From the NCBI RefSeq assembly GCF_016411865.1, contig NZ_JAEKJA010000007.1, forward strand, positions 1-64,000: a stretch of 64,000 bases of DNA. The letters run 5' to 3'. Shown here in pieces: positions 46,493 through 56,254 of the stretch. Positions within the stretch are counted from its first letter, which is position 1, and each line of letters opens with the position of its first letter. The position numbers were made by a program, and so were the translations under genes. Source of the stretch: Acuticoccus mangrovi (lineage in GTDB: Bacteria > Pseudomonadota > Alphaproteobacteria > Rhizobiales > Amorphaceae). The notes beneath the pieces were generated by a model. That model did not search any database and was not told the DNA's origin. It was given only the letters and a program-made list of their open reading frames with translations.

Positions 46493-47617
46493 TCAGCCGC
46501 CGGCGGCCTCGCCGTCCGTCGCCGCCTCTGCCGCAGGTGCGGCCCTGGCGGGGGTGGTGGCGGCCGGGAGCGCCGCCTCGCCCGCCGCGGCGAGACGGGC
46601 CGCGGGGCTCACGATGGTCTCCGCCACCAGGCGGTGGAGCTCGTCCTTGTAGCCGCTCTTGCCGGCCGGATCGGTGGTGGAGGAGGTAATCGCCACCGTG
46701 AGCGCGAGATCGGGGATCACGTAGATCATCTGCCCGCCATAGCCCCAGCCGAAATAGGCGGCGTGGCCGGCGAGGGAGCGCTGGAACCAGCCATAGCCGT
46801 AGGGCTCGCCGGAAAAGCGGGAACGGGTCCGCGCCACGAACGAAGCCTCGATCCAGTCCTGTGGCACCACCTCGGTGCCGTCCCGCGTGCGGCCGCGATT
46901 GCGGTAGAGCTCGCCGAACGCGAGTAGCGAGCGCGGGGTCATCGCCATCTGGTTACCGCCGAGATAGATGCCCTGCGGGTCGCGCTCCCACCCGGAGATC
47001 GCGACGCCCGCCGGCCCCAGCCAGTCGCGCGCGAGGGCAAGGGTGGAGCGGCCCGTCGCGCGCGTCAGGATCGCCGACAGGAGGTGGGTGCTCCCGGTGG
47101 AATAGAGCATCGCTCCGCCGGGCTCGTCGACGAAGGGGCGGGCGAGGGCGTCCCGCACCCAGTCCCGGCTCGACACCCAGCCGCCGTAGTTGGCGCCGGA
47201 AGTGCGCTCCAGCCCCGCCTGCATCGACAGAAGGTGGCCGATGGTGATCTCCGCGAGGCGGGGGTCGGGGTCGGCCGGCAGCTCGTCCTTCAACAGCAGG
47301 GCGATGGGCTGGTCGGTGCCGTCGAGCATGCCCTTGGCGATGGCGATCCCCACCAGGGCCGAGACGATCGATTTGGAGGCCGACTTGATGTTGGCGGGCC
47401 GGTCCGTCGCATGGCCGCGGAAGCCCTCCTCGACCACCACCTCGCCGTCGTGGGCGATGAGGAGGGTGTGGAGCGGGTCGAGGCTCGCGGCCCGCTCCAC
47501 CGCGCCGGCGAAGAGGGCGGCGCCACCTGCCGTCGACGTGGCGTCGGGCTGCGCGAGGGCGGGGAGGGTGATGGCGGAGAGGAGCAGGGCGGCGGCAAGC
47601 GCGGCGGTGCGGGGCAA
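46493..47617 (-). CDS. Serine hydrolase, class C beta-lactamase-related
   Basis: This 374-residue exported protein has a signal peptide (residues 1-22, LPALAQ) and a beta-lactamase/esterase fold. The nucleophile motif S-x-x-K is SASK (Ser79, Lys82). The Tyr motif is YSTGS, and GWGYGGQMIYV is a likely third element. Such proteins include esterases, peptidases and EstB-like enzymes, so antibiotic resistance is not implied. The C-terminal 35 residues are Ala-rich and unusual (AAAGEAALPAATTPARAAPAAEA). A 202-bp gap separates it from the exporter gene. Confidence 0.85.
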   Translation of the reverse strand: MPRTAALAAALLLSAITLPALAQPDATSTAGGAALFAGAVERAASLDPLHTLLIAHDGEVVVEEGFRGHATDRPANIKSASKSIVSALVGIAIAKGMLDGTDQPIALLLKDELPADPDPRLAEITIGHLLSMQAGLERTSGANYGGWVSSRDWVRDALARPFVDEPGGAMLYSTGSTHLLSAILTRATGRSTLALARDWLGPAGVAISGWERDPQGIYLGGNQMAMTPRSLLAFGELYRNRGRTRDGTEVVPQDWIEASFVARTRSRFSGEPYGYGWFQRSLAGHAAYFGWGYGGQMIYVIPDLALTVAITSSTTDPAGKSGYKDELHRLVAETIVSPAARLAAAGEAALPAATTPARAAPAAEAATDGEAAGG

Positions 47618-47663
47618 AGCGGTCCTCCTCGGGATGCTTGTCGAGGACCTAGGTCGTCAGGGG

Positions 47664-47701
47664 GCCGGGGGCGCTGCGGCATGGCGCCGTCGGCACCCCC
47701 G
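47664..47701 (-). terminator. Candidate terminator after the RND permease gene
   Basis: CCGGGGG (47664-47670) and CCCCCGG (47695-47701) pair around a structured 24-base loop, 21 bases beyond the permease stop on the minus strand. No T-run is present. The same gap holds a separate GGTCCTC/GAGGACC repeat (47620-47626, 47642-47648) just upstream of the hydrolase start. Confidence 0.4.
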
Positions 47702-47722
47702 GTCCGGTCACAATCCGGCGAG

Positions 47723-50700
47723 CTACTCCGCCGGGGCGGGGTGCGGCTGCCCGTGCGGCGGGGGCGGAGGGGCCCCGGTCCGCTCCGGAGTGTCGCGGCG
47801 CCGGCTGACCACGTCGCCGAGCCACTGGAACATCACGTAGAGGCCGGGGATGAAGATGATGCCGATGCAGGTCGCCGCGAACATGCCGCCCATCACGGTG
47901 AGGCCGAGGACGACGCGCGACACGGCGCCCGCACCCGACGCCGTCACCAGCGGCACGGCGCCGAGGATGAAGGCGAAGGCGGTCATCAGCACCGCGCGGA
48001 ACCGCATGTGGGCGGCCTGCCGCGCCGCTTCGTAGCGCGTGTGCCCCGCCTCGCGCGCCTCCTTGGCGAACTCCACGATGAGAATGGCGTTCTTCGCCGC
48101 GAGGCCGACGAGCAGCACGAGGCCGATCTGGACATACACGTTGTTGGTGACGCCGAAGTAGGCGATCGTGCCGATGGCGCCGAGGGCGGCGACGGTCACC
48201 GAGGCGAGCACGGCGAACGGGTTCATCCAGCTCTCGTAGAGGCCCACCAGGAAGAGATAGCCGAACAGCACGGAGAGGGCGAGGAGGACGCCGAGCGTCC
48301 CGCTTTGGCCCTGCTCCTGGTAGGACATGCTCGACCAGGAATAGGAGAAGCCCTCCGGCAGCTCCTTGGCCGACACCGCCGCCATCGCCGCCATCGCCTG
48401 ACCGTTGGAGAAGCCGGGGGCGGCGGAGCCGTTGATCGGCGCGGAGGCGAACTGGTTGTAGCGGTAGGAAAGGTCCGGCCCGAGGGTGAAGTGAGGTCGG
48501 GCGAGCGTCGACACCGGCACCATGTTGCCGTCGGTGGAGCGCACGTAGATGCGGTTGAGGTCCTGGATGCTGTCGCGGTAGTCGGCGTCGGCCTGGATGT
48601 TGACCTGGAAGATGCGGCCCAAATACGAGAAATCGTTGACGTACTTCGATCCGAGCTGCGCCTGCAGGGTGTCGTAGAGCGAGGAGATCGGCACGTTGAG
48701 GCTCTCGGCCTTGGCGCGATCGATGTCGAGATAGATCTGCGGCACGTCGGCGGCGAAGGTGGAGTAGGCGCGGCCGATCGCGGGCTCGCCGTTGGCGGCG
48801 ACGGTGAGCCCCTTGAGCGCCTGATCGAGCTCCTGCGGCGACTGACCGCCGAGCGCCTGCAGGCGATAGTCGAAGCCGGCGGCGGAGCCGAGGCCCGGGA
48901 TCGGCGGCGGCGGGAAGGCGAACACGTTCGCCTCCGGCATCGCCGCGAACTCCTTGGTCAGGTGTGCGTAGATCGCCTTCAGGCTGGTCTCGGGGGTCGT
49001 GCGCTCCGACCACGGCTTCAGCACGATGACGGCGAGGCCGGTGTTGGAGGCCGGAGCGCCGGTGAGGAGGCTGTAGCCCGACACCGTGATCACGTTGGCG
49101 ACGCCGTCGGTCTTCTGCGCGATCTCGTTGATGCGGGCCGATACGGCCTGGCTGCGCGGCAGGGCGGCGGCCGACGGCAGCGAGACGTCGACGAACAGCA
49201 CGCCCTGGTCTTCGTTCGGGATGAAGTCGGTCGGCACCTTGCCGAGGATCACGCCGGAGGCGACGCCCGCCGCCACGATGGCGATGCCGGCGATCAGCGA
49301 GCGCCGCGCGATCATGCTCACCATGCCGACATAGCCGTTGCGGGTGGTGTCGAGCACCTTGTCGAAGGCCCGGAGCGGCAGGATCTTCTTCGCCGTCGGC
49401 TTGAGCACCAGCGCACAGATCGCCGGGGACAGGGTCAGCGCGTTGATCGAGGACAAAAGCACCGCCGAGGCGATGGTGACGGCGAACTGACGGAACAGCT
49501 CGCCGGTGATGCCCGGGAAGAAGGCGACCGGGCCGAACAGGGCGAACAGCACCAGCGTGGTGGAGATGATCGGCCCCTGCACCTGCTCCATCGCCTTGAG
49601 CGTCGCGGCGCGCCGGTCGAGCCCCTCCTCCTCCATCACGCGTTCGACGTTCTCCACCACCACAATGGCGTCGTCGACGACGATGCCGATGGCGAGCACC
49701 ACCGCGAAGAGACTGATGGTATTGGCCGAAAAGCCCACCGCCAGGAGGATCACGAACACGCCGATGAGCGATACCGGGATCGTCGCGGCCGGGATGATCG
49801 TGGCGCGCAGGTTGCCGAGGAAGACGTAGGTCACGAGCATCACGATGACGGCGGTGATGGCCAGCGTCATCTTGATCTCTTCGATCGAGGCGGAGACGAA
49901 GAGGGTGCTGTCGTAGACGAGCTCGGCGTCGATTCCGTCGGGGAAGCGGGACTTGATGTCCTTCAGCTGCTCCCGAATGTCCGTCATCACGCCGAGCGCG
50001 TTGGCGCCGGGGGCCTGATAGATCGCGACGCTCGCGGCGGGCTTGCCGTTGAGCGAGGAGAGGGCGGAGTAGGTCTGCGCGCCGAGCTCGATGCGCGCCA
50101 CGTCGCGCAGGCGCACGACGGCGCCGTCGGCGCCGGTGGCGATGATGATGTTCTCGAACTGCTCCGGCGACTGGAACTGGCCGAGGCCGGTGATGGTGTA
50201 CTGCAGCGCCTGGTCGTCGTTGGCCGGCGGGCCGCCGATGGTGCCGAGCGAGGCTTGGATGTTCTGCGCCTGGATGGCGCTCGTGATGTCGGCGGTGGAG
50301 AGGCTGAGCGAGGCGAGCTTGATCGGGTCGAGCCAGACGCGCATCGAGTAGTCGAGCGCGCCGAGAAGGGTGGCGTTGCCGACGCCCTCGACGCGCGACA
50401 GCGGATCGCGGACGTTGATGGTCGAGTAGTTCGAGATGTAGATCGGGTCGAACCGCCCGTCCGGCGAAAAGACGTTGATGACGCCCAGCATGTTGGTGGA
50501 CTGGGCCTGGGTGGTCACGCCGAGCGCCTGCACCGTCTGCGGCAGCTGGGCGAGCGCCTGCGACACGCGGTTCTGCGTGTTCACCTGGGCGATGTCGGGG
50601 TCGGTGCCGATCGCGAAGGTGACGCTCAGCGTGTAGGTGCCGGCGGAGGACGAGGTGGACGACATGTAGATCATGTCCTCCACGCCGTTCACCTGCTCTT

Positions 50701-50899
50701 CGATGGGAGCGCCGACGGTGAGGGCGATGGTCTCCGAATCGGCGCCCGGATAGCTCGCCGTCACCTGCACGACGGGTGGTGTGATCTCCGGATATTGCGC
50801 CACCGGCATCGCCATGAGGCAGAGCGCCCCGGCGATGGTGATGACGAGCGAGATGACGATTGCGAGGCGCGGGCGCTCGACAAAGACGCGCGAGATCAT
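47723..50899 (-). CDS. RND multidrug efflux permease (HAE1/AcrB type)
   Basis: This 1058-residue inner-membrane transporter has the AcrB opening [53 protein letters not shown]. Two RND halves, twelve membrane spans and a large periplasmic porter domain are visible. The proton-relay Asp pair is in [29 protein letters not shown] and the C-terminal half [19 protein letters not shown] complete the match. It would export hydrophobic drugs, bile-type compounds or dyes with the adjacent adaptor. The ATG overlaps the adaptor stop. No outer-membrane TolC-like gene is next to it. Confidence 0.96.
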   Translation of the reverse strand: MISRVFVERPRLAIVISLVITIAGALCLMAMPVAQYPEITPPVVQVTASYPGADSETIALTVGAPIEEQVNGVEDMIYMSSTSSSAGTYTLSVTFAIGTDPDIAQVNTQNRVSQALAQLPQTVQALGVTTQAQSTNMLGVINVFSPDGRFDPIYISNYSTINVRDPLSRVEGVGNATLLGALDYSMRVWLDPIKLASLSLSTADITSAIQAQNIQASLGTIGGPPANDDQALQYTITGLGQFQSPEQFENIIIATGADGAVVRLRDVARIELGAQTYSALSSLNGKPAASVAIYQAPGANALGVMTDIREQLKDIKSRFPDGIDAELVYDSTLFVSASIEEIKMTLAITAVIVMLVTYVFLGNLRATIIPAATIPVSLIGVFVILLAVGFSANTISLFAVVLAIGIVVDDAIVVVENVERVMEEEGLDRRAATLKAMEQVQGPIISTTLVLFALFGPVAFFPGITGELFRQFAVTIASAVLLSSINALTLSPAICALVLKPTAKKILPLRAFDKVLDTTRNGYVGMVSMIARRSLIAGIAIVAAGVASGVILGKVPTDFIPNEDQGVLFVDVSLPSAAALPRSQAVSARINEIAQKTDGVANVITVSGYSLLTGAPASNTGLAVIVLKPWSERTTPETSLKAIYAHLTKEFAAMPEANVFAFPPPPIPGLGSAAGFDYRLQALGGQSPQELDQALKGLTVAANGEPAIGRAYSTFAADVPQIYLDIDRAKAESLNVPISSLYDTLQAQLGSKYVNDFSYLGRIFQVNIQADADYRDSIQDLNRIYVRSTDGNMVPVSTLARPHFTLGPDLSYRYNQFASAPINGSAAPGFSNGQAMAAMAAVSAKELPEGFSYSWSSMSYQEQGQSGTLGVLLALSVLFGYLFLVGLYESWMNPFAVLASVTVAALGAIGTIAYFGVTNNVYVQIGLVLLVGLAAKNAILIVEFAKEAREAGHTRYEAARQAAHMRFRAVLMTAFAFILGAVPLVTASGAGAVSRVVLGLTVMGGMFAATCIGIIFIPGLYVMFQWLGDVVSRRRDTPERTGAPPPPPHGQPHPAPAE

Positions 50900-52515
50900 T
50901 GGGCGCTGCTGCCGGTGCGGGGCGCGGAGCCGCCGGTCGACGAGCCGCCCGACGTGCCGGAGCCGGATGCGCCGCTACCCGACGCGCTCGCCCGGGTCGG
51001 CGTCACCGCGATGCCCGGTCGAACCTTCTGGATGCCCTGCACGATGATCGTGTCGCCTTCGACGAGGCCCTCGGTCACGGGCACGCCGGCCTCGATCGTC
51101 TGGCCGGTCTGGATGCGGCGCTCCTGCACGGTGTTGCTGCCGTCGAGCACGAACACGTACTGGCCCTCGCGGTCCTGCAGGATTGCCGAGGCCGGAATCA
51201 CCGGCAGCATGGTCTTCTGCGCCTCCTGCACCTTCACGGTCACGAAAGCGCCGGGCAGGAGCGCTGCCTTGGGATTGGGGAAGTCGGCGTAGATCACCAG
51301 CGTGCCCGTGCCGGGGTCGATCTGGTTGCTGGCGAAGCTGATGTCGCCGTCCTGGTCGTAGGTCGACCCGTTGGCGAGGGTCAGCAGCGGCTCGAAGAGA
51401 TCGGACGGCGGCCGGCCGCTCAAGGGGCCGGGCGTGGCGGCGGCGGGCGCCGCGCCCGTTCCGCCCGCGGCCGAGGCGCTGGCGCCGGACGCGCCGGAGC
51501 CGTCCGTACCGGCGGCTGCGCTCTGGCCGGCGTCGCTGCTGCTCGCCGGCGAAGTGCTCGTCGCCGCTGCCGCGCCGCCGTCGGTCGGCGCGGTCGTGCC
51601 GGTCCCGGAGGAGCTGGTGCCGGAAGAACTGGTATCGGAGGAGCCGGTCGTCGCCGCCGAGGCGCTCGTGTCCGAGCCGCTCGTCGAGGGCGTCGCGGGG
51701 CTCGACGCTGCGCCGCCCGTCGCCGTGGCGCTGCTGGAAGCGCCGTTGCCGGAGCTCTTGGGCGCGTCCGGATCCACGCCCTGCATCAGGTTGATGTAGA
51801 GCGCCTCCGGGATGGAGAAGGCGACGCGGATCGGGTTGAGCTGGTTGATCGTGGCGAGCGTGCCGGACGCGGTGTTGACGAGGTTGCCTTCGGTGATCGC
51901 CACCACGCCGATGCGGCCGTCGATCGGGGCCACTACGTCGGTGTAGGAGAGGTTGAGCTGGGCGGATTGCACCGAGGCCTCGGCCTGCTGCACCGAGGCC
52001 TGCGCCTGCTCGACCTGCGCCGCGGCGGTGTCGCGTGAGGCTTGCGCGTCGTCGGCCGTCGCCTGGGAGACGGTGCCGCGCTTGACGAGGGCGAGCTGCC
52101 GGTCGAGCACGGTTTGCGCGTTCTTCAGGGTCGCTTGGCTGCCGGTGACCTGGGCCTTGGCGGCGGCGAGCTGACCCTGGGCCGCGGCGAGGCTCGCCTC
52201 GTAGGGAGCCCGCTCGATGTTGAAGAGGACCGTGCCCTTCTTCACCATCGATCCTTCGGCGAAATTCACGCTGTCGAGAAAGCCCTCGACGCGGGCGACG
52301 AGGTCGACCGACTGGATTGCCTGAATGCGGCCGACATATTGGCCGCTGCGGGAGACGTTCTGCGCCTTGACGGCCTCCACCACGACGGCGGGCGGCGGGG
52401 CGGAATTCTGGGCCTCGGCGGACGTGGCGGCACCGACTGCAGCGGTCGCAAGCAGGATTGCGGCCAGCCCGCTCCTCGTGCGGATCCGAGGAGCGTTTGC
52501 GGTTGGTGTCGCCAT
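50896..52515 (-). CDS. RND efflux periplasmic adaptor with low-complexity insertion
   Basis: This 539-residue membrane-fusion protein of the AcrA/MexA family has a signal sequence (residues 1-35), lipoyl halves, an alpha hairpin (residues 110-185), a beta-barrel and a membrane-proximal domain ([41 protein letters not shown]). Residues about 251-365 are almost wholly Ser/Thr/Ala/Gly and interrupt the beta-barrel domain between [12 protein letters not shown] and [13 protein letters not shown]. The tail 509-539 is similar. The normal length is about 390-420. The start is the ATG at 52515; the frame upstream is antisense noise. The first gene of the pump operon. Confidence 0.9.
   Translation of the reverse strand: MATPTANAPRIRTRSGLAAILLATAAVGAATSAEAQNSAPPPAVVVEAVKAQNVSRSGQYVGRIQAIQSVDLVARVEGFLDSVNFAEGSMVKKGTVLFNIERAPYEASLAAAQGQLAAAKAQVTGSQATLKNAQTVLDRQLALVKRGTVSQATADDAQASRDTAAAQVEQAQASVQQAEASVQSAQLNLSYTDVVAPIDGRIGVVAITEGNLVNTASGTLATINQLNPIRVAFSIPEALYINLMQGVDPDAPKSSGNGASSSATATGGAASSPATPSTSGSDTSASAATTGSSDTSSSGTSSSGTGTTAPTDGGAAAATSTSPASSSDAGQSAAAGTDGSGASGASASAAGGTGAAPAAATPGPLSGRPPSDLFEPLLTLANGSTYDQDGDISFASNQIDPGTGTLVIYADFPNPKAALLPGAFVTVKVQEAQKTMLPVIPASAILQDREGQYVFVLDGSNTVQERRIQTGQTIEAGVPVTEGLVEGDTIIVQGIQKVRPGIAVTPTRASASGSGASGSGTSGGSSTGGSAPRTGSSAQ
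51421..51765 (-). repeat. Ser/Thr/Gly/Ala-rich low-complexity insertion coding segment in the RND adaptor
   Basis: About 115 codons encode degenerate runs of SSG, TSS, SAA and GTG. Composition is unlike the flanking adaptor sequence. It looks like an expanded disordered linker inserted in the beta-barrel domain. All changes keep frame. Confidence 0.7.
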
Positions 52516-52684
52516 CTGATGTCTCCGTGCAAGCGTCGTCCGACCCTTAGCATCCCGCCGGTTGCATTGCACCTCGCCATGGCGTGATCGAGGGCTCGCC
52601 GCGGCGGCGGTTGCCGTCGCCTGCGCCGGAGTCGCTCGCGACGGTCCCCCGGTGTTGCGTCGCTGCATCACCCGTCGCCTCGCC

Positions 52685-54181
52685 TCAGTGGGCGTGGCGC
52701 TCCACGTGATAGGGCGCGGCGGCAAGGCCCGGACAGTAGGAGGAGACGAGCGGCGCGAGGCGGTCGAAGAGCGCCTTCTGGCGGACCGTCGCCGCGGCGA
52801 GGCGCTCGCGGGTGGCCTCGGCGTCGGCCGCGAGGCGGGCGAGATCGAGGCCCACCACACGCTTGTCGCGCACCACCATGCGCCCGCCCACCATCACGTC
52901 GCTCACCGAACGGCCATCCTCGCACAGGACGATCTGATTGATCGCGTTGTTGAGCGGGATGAAGTTGATCGAGGAGAGGTCGAGGAACACGATGTCGGCC
53001 TGATAGGTGGGGGCGATGCGGCCGAGCCGATCGAACCCCAGCGCGCGGGCGCTCCCCTCCGTGGCGGCGGCGAACACCTCGCCGTTCGACAGCCACTCGG
53101 CGAGATGGGCCGGGCCGCGGGCGTGGCTGACGTAGATCGCCGTGCGCATCGCCTCGTACATGTTCTGGTTGTCGCTGCACCCCGACCCGTCGGTGCCGAT
53201 GCCGAGATTGACGCCGAGGTCGAGCATGCGGCGCGCGTCGGCGATGCCGCTGCCGAGGAGGGCGTTGCTGCCCGGGTTGTGCGCCACCGAGGCACCGTGG
53301 TCGGCGAGGCGACGCATGTCGTCGTCGTCGAGCCACACGCCGTGGGCGACCACGAACTCGGGTCCCACGAGGCCGAGACGGTCCATGTGGGCGAGCAGCG
53401 TGCTCGCGTAGCGCGAGCGACCGACGATCGCCTGCATCTTGGACTCGGCCACGTGGCTGTGGAGGCCGATGCCGTGTGCCCGGGCGATGTCGCGGCAGCC
53501 GGTGAGGAACCCGTCGGTGCAGTGGTGCGGGATGGTGGGGGCGACGGCGGGGCGGACGGTGTCGCCGCCCGCCCAGGTCTCCACCGCCTCGCGGATGCGG
53601 GCGAGGGTCGTGTCGGCGGGGGCCATGGACAGCGCCTCCACCTCGCGTCGCAGCGGGTCGGGCAGTGCCTCCTTGAGGCCGGGGATCGCCTCGAAGAAGG
53701 TGAGGTCGGCGACCATCGGGGCGACGATCGCGCGCATGCCGACGTCGCCGTAGGCCTTGGCGATGGCGCCGAGGCCGGAGGGCGTCGGTGCCGGAAACTC
53801 GAAGGCGAGGTCGTAGCAGGCGGTCGAGCCCTTCAGCAGCATCTCCGCGGCGCCGATGAGGGTGGAGAGATATTTGTCCTCCTCGGTGCGCGCGCCGCCG
53901 ACCCAGGGGGCGGCGGTGAGAAGAAGCTCCAGCGTCCAGCGGTCGCCGAACCCCTTGGAGAGGTTGCCGTGGCCGTGGGTGTGGGCGTTGACGAGGCCGG
54001 CGTGCATCAGCTTGCCGCCGGCCTCGAAGGTCAGCGCGCCTTCTGGGGCGGCGAGGCCCGGCGGGCCGATCTCTCGGATCGTGTCGCGCTCGACGAGAAT
54101 GTCGACGAACGGCGCGTCCGGCGTCCTCGGATCGGCGAGCCGGCCGCCGCGAATGATGGTGAACTCCGGCGTTGCAGGCAT
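52685..54181 (-). CDS. Amidohydrolase-superfamily deaminase (TrzA/MtaD-like)
   Basis: This 498-residue protein belongs to the cytosine-deaminase/chlorohydrolase group of amidohydrolases. Metal ligands are visible: GLVNAHTHGHGNLSKG (H-x-H), GLHSHVAESKMQ, the VAHGVWL histidine, and GTDGSGCSDNQN (Asp). Close relatives deaminate S-adenosylhomocysteine, 5-methylthioadenosine, guanine or s-triazines; which applies here is unknown. I use the ATG at 54181 (MPATPEFTIIRGGRL). It stands between the pump operon and the TPR-sulfotransferase, in no evident pathway. Confidence 0.87.
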   Translation of the reverse strand: MPATPEFTIIRGGRLADPRTPDAPFVDILVERDTIREIGPPGLAAPEGALTFEAGGKLMHAGLVNAHTHGHGNLSKGFGDRWTLELLLTAAPWVGGARTEEDKYLSTLIGAAEMLLKGSTACYDLAFEFPAPTPSGLGAIAKAYGDVGMRAIVAPMVADLTFFEAIPGLKEALPDPLRREVEALSMAPADTTLARIREAVETWAGGDTVRPAVAPTIPHHCTDGFLTGCRDIARAHGIGLHSHVAESKMQAIVGRSRYASTLLAHMDRLGLVGPEFVVAHGVWLDDDDMRRLADHGASVAHNPGSNALLGSGIADARRMLDLGVNLGIGTDGSGCSDNQNMYEAMRTAIYVSHARGPAHLAEWLSNGEVFAAATEGSARALGFDRLGRIAPTYQADIVFLDLSSINFIPLNNAINQIVLCEDGRSVSDVMVGGRMVVRDKRVVGLDLARLAADAEATRERLAAATVRQKALFDRLAPLVSSYCPGLAAAPYHVERHAH

Positions 54182-54301
54182 CGCATCCTCCGCGGCGTCT
54201 CCGTCCTTACTGGCGCGCCTCGGCCGGCGCGGCAAGCTCCGCGAGAGCCCCCGCGGGTTTCATCGCCGCGGCAGACCTCGCGAAAGGACGGTGCGACGCC
54301 C

Positions 54302-56254
54302 ATGCCCAGCTTCAGCCCTCCAAACTCGAGCCCAGTGGACCGATCCCTGTCGCAGGCCCGCGCCCTCGCGCGGAAGGGAGACTATCTCGCGGCGGACCGG
54401 ATCTATCGCGACGTTCTCGCCCGCCATCCGGCCAACGCCCGCGCCGCCGAGGGGCTGAAGGCGCTGCGCGACCCGACGCCCACCGGCTCCGGCGCGAAGG
54501 CGAAGCGGGTGCGCGCCGCCGTCGCCCGGCTCGACCGCCTCGTGAAGACGGGCCGGCACCAGGTGCTCCTCGCCGAAGCGCCGAGCCTTCTGCGCGATCA
54601 TCCGGATGCCGCGCAGCTGCCCTTCCTCGTCGGGCTCGCCCAGCTCGGCCTCGGTCAGCCTGAGGCCGCCGTCGCCGCTTTCCGCGCCGCGATCAGGATC
54701 CAGCCTACCTTTCCGGAGGCGCACAACAACCTCGCCAACGCCCTGAGGGCGGCGGGCGAGGTCGAGGCGGCGCTCGCCGCCTACGGCGAGGCGATCGCCA
54801 TCCATCCGGAATTCGCCGAGGCCTACAACAATCTCGGCGCCGCGCTGAGCGGGCTCGGGCGCTACGGCGAGGCGGTGGCCGCGCTCGGCAAGGCGGTGCG
54901 GCTGCGGCCGGCCTATCCGTCGGCACTCAACAATCTCGGCGTCGCGCTCGGCGAGTACGGCCGCTACGGCGAGGCGATCTCGTGCCTGGAGCGGGCCGTG
55001 GCGCTCCAGCCGGACTTTGCCGAGGCGCACAACAATCTCGGCAACACACTGCGGGCTGCCGGGCGCCACCGCTGCGCCCTCGCCGCCTACGAGCGGGCGC
55101 TCGCGCTACGACCGGGCTTTGCCGGCTGCGCGGTCAACCGTGGCGTCACCCTCGCCGAGCTCGGCCGCATGGAGCCGGCGGCGGACGCGCTCCGGACGGC
55201 GCTGCAGGCCGATCCGGCAAGCGCGGAGGCCTACTACAACCTCGCCACCATCGTGACGCTCGCGCCCGACGGCCCCGAGGCGGCGGCAATGCGAAGCCTC
55301 CTCGCCCGCCCGGCCATTCGCCGGCGCGATGGGATCCACCTCTCGTTCGCCCTCGCCAAGGTCGCCGACGAGGCGGGGGCGATCGACGAGGCGTTCTCCC
55401 ACTTTGCCCGTGCGAACGCGCTGCGCCGCGCCGAGGCACCGTACGACGCCGCCGCCGACCGCGCCGCCGTCGACCGGCTGATGGAAGTCTTCGCCACGGC
55501 TCCGGCCGAGCTGGCGGCCCCTTCGGGCGGGGCGCGGGGGCCGATCTTCATCGTCGGCATGCCGCGCTCGGGCACCACCTTGGTGGAGCAGATCCTCGCA
55601 AGCCACGCCGAGGTCGACGCCGCGGGGGAGATCCTCGCGCTCGAGCGCGCGATCCACGCCCATCTCGGCCCGCTGGAACGGTTGCGGGCCGACGCGCTGA
55701 GCGCCGACGCGCTTGCCGGCATCCAGGCCCACTACCTCGCGGCGGTCGCCGATCTCGGCGCCTCCCGCCCGTTCCTGACCGACAAGCTCCCCGCCAACCA
55801 TCGGCGCATCGGCTTCATCGCCATGGCCTTTCCCGACGCGCCGATCATCCACGTGCGGCGCGATCCGGTCGCCACCGGCTGGTCGATCTACAAGAGCTTC
55901 TTCGCCACGCGCGGCAACGACTATGCCTACGACCTCGACGACATCGTGGCCGCCTACGCCCTCTACGAGGCGATGATGGCGTTCTGGCACCGGCGCTTTC
56001 CCGGCCAGATCCACGATCTCGACTACGAGCGGCTGACGGCGGCGCCGGAAGCCGAGATACGCAGCCTCCTCGCCCGCTGCGGCCTGGAATTCGACGCGTC
56101 TTGCCTGGAGCCGCACCGCACCGTTCGCGCGGTCGGCACGCGCAGCCTGCAGCAGGTCCGTCGGCCGATCTATGCCGGCAGCAACGCCGACTGGCGACGC
56201 TACGCCCAGCATCTGAAGCCGCTGGTCGACGGCCTCGCCCGGCCTACACCATGA
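54302..56254 (+). CDS. TPR-repeat sulfotransferase
   Basis: This 650-residue protein has about seven TPR repeats in residues 10-340 (PEAHNNLANALRAAGEVEAALAAYGEAIAIHPEFAEAYNNLG and similar) and a sulfotransferase domain from about residue 418. The PAPS-binding P-loop is IFIVGMPRSGTTLVEQIL, with DKLPANHRRIGFIAMAFPDAPIIHVRRDPVATGWSIYKSFF downstream as the 3'-phosphate site and LDYERLTAAPEAEIRSLL at the end. It would transfer sulfate from PAPS to a glycan or protein; the link to a polysaccharide region follows. It ends 11 bases inside the convergent GGDEF gene (overlap 56244-56254). Confidence 0.9.
   Translation: MPSFSPPNSSPVDRSLSQARALARKGDYLAADRIYRDVLARHPANARAAEGLKALRDPTPTGSGAKAKRVRAAVARLDRLVKTGRHQVLLAEAPSLLRDHPDAAQLPFLVGLAQLGLGQPEAAVAAFRAAIRIQPTFPEAHNNLANALRAAGEVEAALAAYGEAIAIHPEFAEAYNNLGAALSGLGRYGEAVAALGKAVRLRPAYPSALNNLGVALGEYGRYGEAISCLERAVALQPDFAEAHNNLGNTLRAAGRHRCALAAYERALALRPGFAGCAVNRGVTLAELGRMEPAADALRTALQADPASAEAYYNLATIVTLAPDGPEAAAMRSLLARPAIRRRDGIHLSFALAKVADEAGAIDEAFSHFARANALRRAEAPYDAAADRAAVDRLMEVFATAPAELAAPSGGARGPIFIVGMPRSGTTLVEQILASHAEVDAAGEILALERAIHAHLGPLERLRADALSADALAGIQAHYLAAVADLGASRPFLTDKLPANHRRIGFIAMAFPDAPIIHVRRDPVATGWSIYKSFFATRGNDYAYDLDDIVAAYALYEAMMAFWHRRFPGQIHDLDYERLTAAPEAEIRSLLARCGLEFDASCLEPHRTVRAVGTRSLQQVRRPIYAGSNADWRRYAQHLKPLVDGLARPTP

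Noticed and set aside
46493-47617. Serine hydrolase as an antibiotic-resistance beta-lactamase
   Set aside because: The SxxK fold is shared with esterases and peptidases, and nothing in the context supports drug hydrolysis.
47084-51292. 1402-codon open frame on the + strand, antisense to the RND pump genes
   Set aside because: Composition is Arg/His/Gly-rich with no recognisable domain, and the minus strand encodes an unmistakable AcrB-type permease and adaptor. Long antisense frames are expected at 70% G+C.
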